DNA of 64,000 nt from Yamagishiella unicocca (lineage: Eukaryota; Chlorophyta; Chlorophyceae; Chlamydomonadales; Volvocaceae). Positions 44,715-55,349 of the stretch are shown one piece after another. Under the pieces are notes generated by a model that did no database searches, had not been told where the DNA came from, and saw only the letters and a list, made by a program, of their open reading frames with translations. A program made the translations under genes and the position numbers. How positions within the stretch are numbered: position 1 is the first letter of the stretch; each line of letters begins with the position of its first letter. The stretch lies in assembly GCA_003116995.1 (NCBI GenBank), contig BDSL01000015.1, forward strand, positions 868,001 through 932,000. The letters run 5' to 3'.

Positions 44715-47151
44715 TGTTACATCTGGTTAGAGAATGGCTATGTCCAGACCTAACTGTTTCGTTAACCGCGCACGAACCGGCAGTTCGCTAGACTGACAGG
44801 AGCAAGCTCTTCAGAAATTAATGAAGCCTAGCTGTTGAAATGGTATGAACGACACCAGAAATTACAGAGTACTGTGGACCGTACGCCGTCGTACGTGTGC
44901 GCACAGCCTGCCGACTACCGGCCTCCAGCCACCGCGAAGCTGGCGGCAGCGGGCACCCTAAAATCCGTCCGCTAACGAGGAAGGAAAAGACAGCAAGTAG
45001 CATACATGCAGGGCAACAAACGCACTACCCGCAAAACCCCGGCAATTTTGAGCCGAGTCACTCGTAGTAGTAGTAATTGTTACAGTGGGCTCCAGACCTT
45101 ACAAGGTAGAGCCATCGGGCGCATCGCCTGACACTGAAAGAGACAAGGAAAGCAAGGAAAACCGACGGTTCCTAAAGGCCACCCAGAGCCTCACAACCGA
45201 GAGCCCAGAGGAAACAGCAAGCACCAATACACAGGGGGGGTTGCGCTGATGGCTCCCCTGCACATGGCCACATGCATCCCAAGCAGACCCCCGATAGGAG
45301 AGACAGCAGCACACCTCGGCAACACAATCGGATAAACCCCCCTCCAAGATCCCGGAAAAGTCCCACACCCGAAACGGGCCGACGCCCATAGCGAGATGGG
45401 AAGAAACAATGGTAATGATACCACAGCAGATACCACAGCAGATACCACACACGGAGCTTCCACAGACGGAGTTGGACACTGGAATGCTCCGTCGAACCGC
45501 AAGCTACGCTTTCATGAATACACGATGCTAGCTTGACGAGATGAGGGGCGTTATGCCGGCTGCAATGGTGTGGAGACGATGTAGCCTTGAAGGGCTTCAG
45601 TGCATTTCCGTGACGGTTTGCTTGCGCCTTTTGGGATAACGGCTTGGTACATGCGGAAGTTGAGTTGAGTTGGGTAGGCCATACTCAACACTGAGCAGCT
45701 ACCTGTTTGGGGAGCCGCAGACAATGTCCGCGCGCGCGGCATTCAGTTCGCCCAAAAAATGGGCGCGTTTGGCAGGTTTTTCTAGGCTTCCAGGGCGGGT
45801 GCCTCGTTCCGGTTGCAGCCCGCGGGTCGCTGTCAGGTCTCTGGGTGCACCTACTTGTGGGGGCCGGGGGCACGTCGCCGTTTGGGGAGCCTAAGGCAAA
45901 TTCCCCCGTGGTTGCGGGTTCTTGTGCTTACCCTCCGGGTTTCATCGTTCCTGTCTGGGTGGCCCGTGCTGTCTGGCCAGGGTTGGGGTTGCTCCGCTGC
46001 AGTGGACGGCCAGATGGCCCGCTGGCTCTACCTCTTTAGGGGGTCTGGAGCCCACTGTAACACCAACAACAACGACATGAAACTCACTCCACCTATTTTT
46101 TTTTTGAAAAAGGGCAGGCAAGCGGCCACCCGGCAGAGCGGCCGTCGACGAGGCGGCCAAGTCTCAAAGTGCACATTGGTGCGCGTTCGTTGTTCGTGCT
46201 AACCGACGGCAGTCATATCTCATGCTCCGCCAATCTTTAGGGTCTGCTCCGAAAACTTTTAGGGTCTGCTCCGCCAATCTGGCTTGCGGAAGCAGCCCTG
46301 TCAGGGCATTCTAGCTTGCGGACAGCGCAATCTCAGCTAGAGCCTGGGCAATCTAAACTTGCCGAAGCACCCCCCAAAAATATTAAAATAGTTCCGAGGC
46401 TAATCCTGCGACACGCTGCGACGGGGTGCTTCCCCAATCACTCCCGCCTGTCGCTTCTCCACTTCCATCCCCGGCTAGCCCCGAAGCAGAAGTGTTACCG
46501 TGGGGAAATGCTCCAACAAGCCTCGCGGTCCTGTAAGCTGTTGACCTAAGCCAGGCACGGACAACATATATGACCGAAGAGGACCGCAGCCAGTGTCCGG
46601 AAAACTCTTCACCACCGCGGGAGTTGGAAGGCGTCGGCATCACTGCCCACGGCGTATAAATTGGGACTCCCAACCTTCGTGACTCCAGCAGCTATCGTAT
46701 GTCGGGGTTTGCGCCGGAAAACAACCCACTAGGATCACTTATGAACTTTCTGCAGCCCCCTCGGAGAATCACACATCCGCACTGTAACAAGTACTTAGTA
46801 CTACATCCGCAAACTATATTGGCCCCACGCCACTCAGCCACGTGTGGCTCAGAGACCGCAAGCCCGCAGTGGCAGGCACTGCCCTTCTGCAACCAGATAT
46901 GCCTGGCTCCTCCTCCTCCTCCTCCTCACCACCACCACCGCCATCCCCCGACACAATCACCATCCCCCGACACAATCACCATCGCGCGTCCCAAAAAATC
47001 ACGAGAGCGGTACCGTTCGCTCGCTCTGCTGGATGGCGTGGCAACAGGTGTGTGTCGCCAGGCAGCGGGGACGACCCCCAAGCCCCCACCCGGCCCCTCA
47101 CCGGCCGCGCGCCCGACCAGGCAAATGGTGGCCCCACCGCGCCCGCTGCCG
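44715..47151. other. Intergenic, mobile-element remnants
   Basis: It contains the 5' side of the sulfotransferase-like gene, then two family A repeat copies facing each other (ends at 45079 and 46061) with their bodies between. Frames such as 45707-46039 (plus) resemble 54765-55334 (minus) at protein level (PVWVARAVW and PVVAG shared), showing a common element rather than a host gene. Nothing was identified between 46062 and 47151 apart from a TCC/CAC-rich stretch near 46910-46950. Confidence 0.5.
45079..46061. mobile_element. Two head-to-head copies of repeat family A
   Basis: The left copy reads GTTACAGTGGGCTCCAGACC inward from a (GTA)n microsatellite at 45064-45078. The right copy ends GGAGCCCACTGTAAC at 46061, followed by ACCAACAACAACG. 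No target-site duplication is evident. Two truncated retroelement copies, or one element with ~20-bp inverted ends, are both possible. Confidence 0.55.
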
Positions 47152-49967
47152 CTACTGGTACATGTGCGGGTGCACCTTGGCAGCCTCCGCGGGGCACAGC
47201 GGCTCCTCCACGCCCGCCCACACGTCGGTCATGGTCTTGGTCATGTAGTTGCGCACACGGAGATGCTCCAGCCGGTACGCGCGGACCTGGGGCGGGTGGG
47301 TGAGTGTAGGAGGGTGGAGTGTAGGAGGGGCTGTAAAACGCGATGCCAAGGCCTGTTGACGAATGGTGCGAGGGCCGGTCTCCAATGGAAAATGGGTATG
47401 GTGCCTGGTGCAAACCAGGGAGAGTTAAGGCGGGGTGGGAGAGGGTGTTGGGGCGGACTCAGCCCTATCCAGCAGGGAGAAAGAGAGGAAGGTGCGCGGC
47501 ACGGCGGCGGCGGTCCTGCATGTTCTGGGGTCGACAGTCAGGACGGCAGTGGAGCCGTAGCCACCTCGCTCCGCAAGGGCGTACTTGTACGCTGTTTGCA
47601 CGTGGCGCTCCAACCGGTACTGTGGAGTGACGACGCTCCAACCACTGAAGCTCAGCTCCAAGCTGTGGAGTGCGACCTGCTGCAGTGCCTTCCAGCGTCA
47701 CCTTACGCCATACGTCACGAGAGTCCCTCCTTTCCACACCACAGCAGTCGCCTCCAGCACCTCCCTCCCACAAGCACCTGCCCGCCACGCCGTGGCCGAG
47801 CCAACCCACACCCGCACCCGCGGCCACACGCCCCCGACCCACCTCAGCGTTTCCGAAGCTGTGACCCGTGATGTGCTGAAACACCAGGCTGTGCCCTACC
47901 AGGGCAATCACCGCCTCGGGCTGCTCGCCTAGCCACAGCAGCAGGTCCCGGCAGCGCCCCAGAAAGTCATCTGCGAGGTTCGGGGCCCAGGGTGGTTGCT
48001 TGGGCGATGCTGAACCGCGCAGCAGGTTGTAGGTGCCTGAACGCTACCTGGCGCCCAGGGCCGCGATCGCGCGCGCATGACATCCTGTCCCTTGCCCCAA
48101 GAGCCCCGCACGCCGCTTTCCAGGGGGAGCACTTGGCACGAATCTCGAAACCGGCTCGGCAGCCCCTGACCCTGGACCCCACTTGGCACGAATCTCGAAA
48201 CCGGCTCGGCAGCCCCTGACCCTGGATCCCACTTGGCACGAATCCCGAAACCTGCTCGGCAGCCCCTGACCCTGGATCCCACTTGGCACGAATCTCGAAA
48301 CCTGCTCGGCAGCCCCTGACCCTGGATCCCACTTGGCACGAATCCCGAAACCTGCTCGGCAGCCCCTGACCCTGGATCCCACTTGGCACGAATCTCGAAA
48401 CCGGCTCGGCAGCCCCTGACCCTGGATCCCACTTGGCACGAATCTCGAAACCGGCTCGGCAGCCCCTGACCCTGGATCCCACTTGGCACGAATCTCGAAA
48501 CCGGCTCGGCAGCCCCTGACCCTGACTCCATCCCGGCGCACCGTAGGGCTCCTGGATGATGTTGTGGGGGTCGCTGGGGTCCTGCGGGTACCACCACATC
48601 TCCGGTAGCCCTGAAAAGTCGTACCTGACGGAGGGGGCACATGCATGGGCGCCAACCTTCGTGCATGCGCCCAAGGCGGTATAGCAGTGGCCGCGCTGTG
48701 GTCTCGCGGGCATGCGGTCGCCGGAGCGCGCTTGCCGCACAGCCCGGTAGTCAAGGGCGCTTCAGCGAGGAGGATGTTAGAATGTGCCTTCGGGGCTGCT
48801 GAATGATTGATCGGGAAAGACCGATTGCCGACGTGGACTTGGGGATGAGGAACGAGGCGCCGAGCCATGACAGAGGCCTTAGGATGCTGGCGGGGGCGGC
48901 TAAGGGTTGGGGGCAGGACTCCGCAGGGAAGCACGCACACAGGCATGTACGGCTCGACACAGCAAGCATTTACGACTCACTGCGGCCACTCCGCAGAAAG
49001 CGCGCCGGGACTGTTACCGATCTCGCCGGAGAACAGCAGTCGCTCGCGGCTGACAGGCGCAACCTGCCGTACGAGCGGTTGTGTGAAAGGGATTTTGGGG
49101 GGCACCGGAACCGTCAGAGTGGGACCGGGTGAGTACCAACCAGGTGCTGAATGGTTGATTGTGGTTGTGGTTGATAAGTGGTTGTGGGTCTTCGATGGTT
49201 TCGGAGAAAGGTGCCGCGGGAGATGATGTGGAGAAAGGGGTCGAGGGAATCGAGTTGAGGGCCGGGTTCCTGTAAGGACACGACTGGGGCATGGCGGCAT
49301 GCAGGGCGGTCGCCATATTCCTTTGGCGATAGGCGCCGAGGTGGAGCCCCTCACGACGGCAGCGCGGCTCACCCTCCTGGGAAGGTCTTTGTAGCCGGAG
49401 AAGGCGAGCTCGGCGGTCTCTAGAGTGCGCGTCAGAGGCGACACGACCAGCACCTGCACGTCGTAGGCTTATGTGAAGGCAGAGCAACGTACTTTCCCTC
49501 AGGCCGACACTGTGGTACTGCCGTACTTCTGGACGCGGCTTGACGCGTGCGAGGGGGTAGGCGATGTTCGCTGCCTGATGCGCTCCCTCCAACGACAGTC
49601 GCGTGTCAAAGCTGCGGTGGGTTGGTGTGCGGTCGGTCTCGTAAACGGTCGGCTGGCCGTGACGGGATGGGCACATAACCGTAATCACTCACTCGTATGG
49701 CTCGGACCACGGGACCACCGCTGAGTGGAAGAACGAGCGGTACACGTTGTTGTTGGACTGGGCGTGGCGTACAAACCAGATCACCTGGAGATGTCAGGAG
49801 TGGTGGGGAAGGTTACTAGGGTTGGTGGGGAGGCGTTTTCCTGTTTCAAGGCTGCTGAGCGGGTGCCCGGTCACCACCAGTCACAGCAAGTGGCTTGCCT
49901 TGTCGGGACGTTTCCTTGGACTCGGGCTGTCCACGCAGCCCGCAGCAGCAGGCTCCGATATCGACAT
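47152..49967 (-). CDS. Histidine phosphatase / phosphoglycerate-mutase-like protein (234 aa, eight exons)
   Basis: Exons 5' to 3' are 49967-49899, 49784-49693, 49611-49527, 49453-49373, 49063-49018, 48610-48542, 47970-47843 and 47286-47152. All junction phases agree, totalling 705 nt. VIWFVRHAQSNNN at residues 24-36 is the catalytic RHG-type motif (RHA here) with the phospho-accepting His30. VSPLTRTLETAEL follows at 86-98, and IALVGHS at 169-175 supplies the second His (H174). Length and motif order fit the histidine phosphatase (PGAM) superfamily. The specificity is unknown; the family includes mutases and phosphatases for sugars, proteins and small molecules. The start is the ATG after which PRKRPDK leads directly into the first strand. 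Intron 1 has a GC donor (AAG|GCAAGC). Intron 6 contains an eightfold 50-bp minisatellite. The gene is head-to-head with the macro-domain gene, 341 bp apart. Confidence 0.88.
48131..48524. repeat. 50-bp minisatellite, 8 copies
   Basis: Units begin ACTTGGCACGAATCTCGAAA and start every 50 bp from 48131 to 48481. They differ only at a few sites (CTCG/CCCG, CCGG/CCTG, GACC/GATC). The array lies in intron 6 of the phosphatase-like gene. Confidence 0.95.
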
Positions 49968-50308
49968 GGCACAGGCAAAAGGCTGGAAGCCAGTTACTCG
50001 AAAGGTGATTAAAGGTGCATGGCAGACGTCCATCCTAAAGCGCGCACGGAATGGAATCCTGGTGCGTGCAGAAAGCGCTAGCTGCATGCATGCACGACTT
50101 CAAACTGAGCGAGCGCTCTTCGCATTACGACAGCTAGGTTGCTATAAAATCGCATCACCTGCCTATCTCCGACTGTGACAGTTTAGGATGATGATCAGCG
50201 TCAAAAGCATCCATGTTGTACGGGTTGCCATTTATTCCAGCAAGCCGGGTACTCCCGATAGATTCTGCTATTATATTGCCGTTCCTATGATTTTACGTTT
50301 GAGGGAGA
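49968..50308. promoter_or_regulatory. Short divergent intergenic region
   Basis: Only 341 bp separate the start codons of the phosphatase-like gene (minus) and the macro-domain gene (plus), so a shared bidirectional promoter is likely. A GCATGCATGC-like string lies near 50092. No clear TATA box was identified. Confidence 0.5.
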
Positions 50309-52028
50309 ATGGACGCCACTTCTTACGTTTATTTTAGGATAACCGAAGGGGCAACACTCATTCTCGTTCGGGGGGACGTGACATTGTGGAAGGGCGACTC
50401 CCTAGTAAATACCTGCAATCAAGAGCTTACGAAGACGACAGGCACAAATGGCGGTACGGCGCGTCACACCCGCGGTGTGTTCGGTGTCATGGCGCACCAA
50501 CTGGGCAACTGCCCGCCCCGGCCGCAATCGCAGCAATACACACAGCCGCTGGACAAGAGTTGACGGACGAAGCTGCACTCATCCCGCAAATTCGCCCGGG
50601 CCTAAGGTGTCCTACAGGGGAAGCGCGAATGACAAGGTCCGTCGCGCTCGCGCCCTGACGTGCGCGGTCGGAGCCGGATGCGGCTACGCGCTTACGCCTC
50701 GGGTTACGCCCCCCCCCCCCGGCTCTCCCGCCCCCTTTCGGGTCATGACAGAGGCTACAAGCTCCCAGTCAAGTACGTGTTCCACACCGTGAGCCCCGTG
50801 TACCAAAACTCGGAGATCTCGGAGCCCCTCCTCGCCTCCTGCTACAGGTGCGGCCCCTAGCGGTCCGCGCGCATCTCTGCGGTCCCCTGCCCTCAACATG
50901 CACCTCCCTTGCCAGAGACCTCGCGTGGGGGAGAACAGACCTCGCGTGGGGGATGAAGGCTTTTATGATTGCCTGGCCGCCTCGCCGCCCCGTGGGCTCG
51001 GCGCAGGTCCTGCATGCAGCTGGCCGTCAAGCACCGGGTGCGCAGCATATGCTTCCCCGCGATCAGCTGCGGGGTGTTCGGCTACCCCTTCGTCGAGGGC
51101 GCGCAGGTGCGTGGCCATCTGGGTCGCAGTCCGGGCCATTTGGGTCGCAGTCCACGCCATCTGGGTCGCAGTCCGCAGCACTGCGCTGCGGCTCGTACCG
51201 GTAGCTGGTAAGGGGCAGTGCAGTGGTGGTCTTGTCAAGGGCAGCGGGGGTAACGTTCGTGCGACGTGCGTCGTCCGGTTGCTTGGCTGTGGGCTCAGCG
51301 GCAGGGCTGCAGCCGCACTGTAGGTCCTAATGATCCCCGCCTGGAGCACGACATCCGCCGCCCCCCAGCGGCGGTTCGGAGCTCCTTGCGAGCAAGCCTC
51401 TGACGGTTGAGGATAGTGACGGGCGGGCTCTTGCAAGCGGACCAGCGCAGCTCAGGCGACGCAGGAAGGAAGGAAACGGGAGCAACCCAACCCAACACAC
51501 CCCAACAAATATACCCAAACAGCCAGCGGAGGGCGCATTGCCAGAACCCCTCCAAAACAAATGGAGTCCACCAGGAGAGGGGGACACTAGGAGAGGGGGA
51601 CACTAGGAGAGGGGGACACTAGGAGAGGGGGACACTAGGAGAGGGGGACACTAGGGAGGGGGACACAGAGCACCAACAAGACTGTGGGGGCCCCTACGGC
51701 GCACGATACTGACCTGCGATTCGCTGTCCTAACCCTTCTCTTCCCACAAGCAGGTCCCCCCTTGCACCGCCCCACAAGTGATGGATACCCACCAGTAATT
51801 GTATCCTCACGACAATATCACTTTCGCGCGCAGGTGGCGTTTCGTACCATCCGGGAGCACATAGGTGACGACGTGGAGGAGGTGACCATTGTCATCTTCC
51901 ACCGGCGCCAGGACATCTACGACGCATTTGTCGGCGTGGCGAGGGGGATGATGGATGAGCTGGAAGACCTGCCGCCCCGCCACCCCTCCAGCCCAGGATT
52001 GCCGCCCAGGGAGCCCGCGGTGCTCTGA
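50309..52028 (+). CDS. Macro-domain (ADP-ribose-binding) protein, 212 aa, five exons
   Basis: Exons are 50309-50453, 50534-50636, 50752-50847, 51007-51106 and 51834-52028. Phases match throughout, totalling 639 nt. The product is a nearly complete single macro domain: LVRGDVT (20-25, Asp23 in the GDIT position that contacts adenine in this family), DSLVNTCNQEL (30-40, equivalent to VNAANxxL), IHTAAGQEL and CPTGEARMT (typical of MacroD/Af1521-like proteins), YVFHTVSPVY, and ISCGVFGYPF (the phosphate loop). The usual GGGGVDGAIH loop is shortened to GTNGAIH, so catalysis may be altered. The C-terminal ~25 residues are Pro-rich. It probably binds or hydrolyses ADP-ribose or O-acetyl-ADP-ribose; this is inferred from the family. 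Introns 4 and neighbours hold small minisatellites. Confidence 0.9.
51113..51176. repeat. 21-bp tandem repeat, three copies
   Basis: GCCATCTGGGTCGCAGTCC-type units follow the donor of exon 4 of the macro-domain gene. Confidence 0.8.
51573..51666. repeat. 16-bp minisatellite, about 5.5 copies
   Basis: AGGAGAGGGGGACACT repeats in tandem in intron 4 of the macro-domain gene. Confidence 0.95.
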
Positions 52029-53067
52029 GCCCCCCGGTAGCCAGTGCTCGTCTCGATGGGCGTTTGGGGTTGGTGGCCATGGGAGTGGGGTTCCGCCGGG
52101 GGTCCAGGGTCCGCCGGTGCCAGCCACCACTCACGAGATCGCAGAGCGCAGCGCGTGAGAGAACTGCATCTATAGGGGACCAACGGGAAATAAAGGAATA
52201 AAGGACGCAGACCCCCAGCTACGTGCGCATGCGGATGCGGGGACGTACGAACGCACATGAGAACATAACGAGGCGATATTAGGGGGCAGGAGTGATGCCG
52301 TGGCTTTGGGTCCTGGAAGAAGCCCTGTTCGTTAGGGCAGCGTCTGCCGGCAGCAACCCTCTGGTGTTTGGGCATGTATGGGCGGCACCGAGCGTACTAC
52401 AATCTCCGCGCGGGAGCGCGCGGCGGTTGCCATGTTGCGTCGGGGCCGTAAGCACGCGCCGCGGTTGGTTGAGCGTCCGGGCACCCAGTAGGAGGCATTC
52501 CTTCCGCTGTCATGGCGGCATGCGACGCATGGCGGTAAGCCGCTCTGGGGCATGTCGTCACGTCTCACGTAGCGCATGCACAGGAGAAACAAGCGGGGCA
52601 TTTCATCCCACCAGCATCTTACATGTGTATACGTGATAGCTTAGTGGCACAAACGTTGGTATGCACGTACGGGATCCAGAGGCGCTCTGCGGGTGTGCGC
52701 CTTGTGCGCCAACTCGGGAATGCGCCTTGGTGGAGTGGAGGCATTCACCTCTTGGGGCAATGGTTGTGGGCCTAGCGCTTGTGGCGGCTGGTCCGGTGCT
52801 GCAGCGAAGCAGGACCCAAATCAAAACCCGGGCTATTGCGTGCGTGTCCGAGATGCGTTTGCTCTGCAATGGCTGGGGGTACAATACGTCCACGCCGTGG
52901 GTTGCACTGCCTCTTGGATGCCGGGCTGGCCACTGCCGCGCGCCTCACGTCGCAGCGTCGCCCCCGCTCGATGCCGATGTGGAGCATCATGCCGCGGGGT
53001 CCCAACCCGTGGGGAAAGGGTAGCCTTGGTGGCAGGCCCCTACTTGGATGCGCAACTGATTGTTCCC

Positions 53068-53133
53068 AGAGCTCATGTATAGTAGTAATTGTTACAGAGC
53101 TCATGTATAGTAGTAATTGTTACAGAGCTCGTA
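53068..53133. repeat. 28-bp tandem repeat
   Basis: AGAGCTCATGTATAGTAGTA plus ATTGTTAC occurs twice and then partially. It includes the GTAGTAATTGTTACAG junction of family A, so it may be a duplicated element end. Confidence 0.85.
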
Positions 53134-54950
53134 TATATTGCCATTGCCCACGGGCGTAGGGCGTATGGCCATGCGCGGCCAGCCCGAGTCTGAGCAGTCT
53201 CTCTCTCCGGCACAGGGCCGTGCGCTGCGCTCCGAGCACAACGACGCTGTGGAAGTAGCACGGCTCGGTGCAGGGCAGGGCTTGCGGTCTGTCTTGCGGA
53301 TGTTAGGAGCATGGGACACGAGAGGATCGCAACCTTTGTGCCCAGGCCACAGCCGCCTGCTGAGGCCTTACGCGCGGCCGCCACAGCACTTGGAGGCTAG
53401 AAAGCGTGGTTGCGCGCGAGGGGGTGCGGTTGCCGGCTGCAGCGCGGTCACCCTGGTGCATGGACTAGCCGCTCTGCGCACAGAGTGGGATGGGGCTGGA
53501 GGCGGCTGTGGGCGACACGTGGCCCCACAGGTAGTGGGGTGATGTGGCGGGGTGGCTGGTTAGGGAGGAGGGGCTACAGGGACAGTGCGGCGGGGCGCAA
53601 CGGGCTCGGAGGTAGGGAGCTCGGAGGTTGGGAGCTGGATGCTCTCCGGCCTCCCAACCTCGTGATTTAAGTGGTTTGTTGTGTGTGCGTGACCTTACCG
53701 CCATCCGTGAGGGCAGCAAGCAACCACGCACAAACACGTGCAACCTGTGCAATCCCCTCCCCTCAGGCCTCCGGCCATGCTCCTCCTGGTCCCTGCATGT
53801 CAAGTGGCGTCCACGGCCGCATGCGGCGTGCGGGTGGCGCTCATTGCGGTTATATGAGAGGGTTGTACGACGACTGGATGGTATGCTGAGACGATTGGGG
53901 CGGCCAATCCAGCTGAGGCGGCCAAGGCGGCTGAGCAAGGTGGCCATGACAACTCAGGCGGCCAAGGCGGCGGCGGTGCACGGGCAGGAGAGTGTAGTTT
54001 AACGAATTGTCCCCGTGATAGCGGCATTGTACGACTGCACTGGTAAAGGTTTGCTCGAGTTGTGGGGGAAGGCTTAGACTCGCCTTATCAATCTTAGCCG
54101 GGCCTGAGCTGCCGTACACGTTGACCCTGTCGTACCGCTGATTCCGGAGTAGATCCGCTACTGACTGACCCCAGCTCACTGCCGACGAGCTGGGGTTCGG
54201 TGGTGCAGCGCCTGCTGACCACCTGCTGACCACCTTGACACACGCTATGTATATTATACGTTATGCTGACGAGTATACAGCCGAAACGGACCTTTGGCCG
54301 ACCCTGGGTCACGGTAAACCTACTCCTCCATGGGCGCGCTCCTACAGCGGAAGTTCGAGCAAACGGTTCTTCGCGACAACATAGGCGGATGCTGCTGGGT
54401 AAGGCCCGCGAGCGAGGGCCCGCGAGCGCCACGGGCAGCGGAGTTCATTGTTTGGGGCCAACTTCCAATTTCCGAGCACTTTACTCAACTCGGGCCATCA
54501 TACCATGCTAATCATACATAATTATTGCCTACCATACATACTTCTTTGCCGGCCTCGACGTCCGGGCACTTCACCAAACACATCTCGGGCCAGCTACCTC
54601 GCTCCGTCCTCCCGCGCGCGCAACCACATCTCCACCGCCCCCTCAAACGAACATTCCTGAAGCCGAGAAACAGCACTCACGACATTCATTTTATCGTGAT
54701 AGAACCATCATCCTGTTCCCATTATGCTTTACAGTATTGGGGTGCCTGCTGATACAAGGCTGCCTTAAAGCACCTGCTGTCGGTGTTTGACGATGTCGTT
54801 TTGGAGCCGGAACGTAATCCTGGAGCCGTGCGCAGCGTAGTGCTGCTTGGCCAGGTTGGCCTGCAGCCATGCATGGTGCTGGGTTTGCATCACTTGGGTG
54901 GAGAAGGCCCGGTCACGAGTGTGTACGACGGCAGCGTAGTAGTAGTAACA

Positions 54951-55334
54951 GTTACGGTGGGCCCAAACCAGAGGAGGGAGAGCCAGAGGGTCAGCTGACC
55001 GAGCACTGAAGCGGGAACAACCAGGACTGAGGGAAACCTTCCCAGACCAGACAGCACGAGCCACCCAAACAGGAACGGGCCAACCCGGGCAGAAAGCACA
55101 AAGGCCCGCGACCACGGGGGGTTTGCCGCAAGGGCCCCCCATTCGGCGACGGACCCCGCCGACCCCAATAGGCGAACCAACATACCTGACAGCAGCTCGC
55201 GGGCTGCAACTGGGAAAGCTCCCCGCCCAGAAGCCCCCAAAACAGGACAAAACAAGCCTCCTTATGCTCGTTCTCCCACCGTAGCGAGGACCACAGGCGC
55301 GGAACACACTCAGCAGGCTGGAAAGCACCCACAT
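54951..55334 (-). mobile_element. Repeat family A copy
   Basis: GTTACGGTGGGCCCAAACC follows (GTA)n at 54936-54948. The body, read on the minus strand, matches 45750-46061 at DNA and conceptual protein level, with shared phrases such as PVVAG and PVWVARAVW. Confidence 0.65.
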
Positions 55335-55349
55335 AGTGACACAGGAATG

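Larger units (their letters stand above)
52029..55349. other. Repeat-rich spacer without a supported gene
   Basis: Several 100-160-codon frames overlap on both strands, but none shows recognisable protein content or consistent splice sites. The right part (54951-55334) is a family A element remnant. Nothing else was identified. Confidence 0.45.

Noticed and set aside
47929..48946. Three overlapping minus frames with repeated SRFRDSCQVG-type units
   Set aside because: They come from the 50-bp minisatellite read through in three frames. The array lies in an intron of the phosphatase-like gene.
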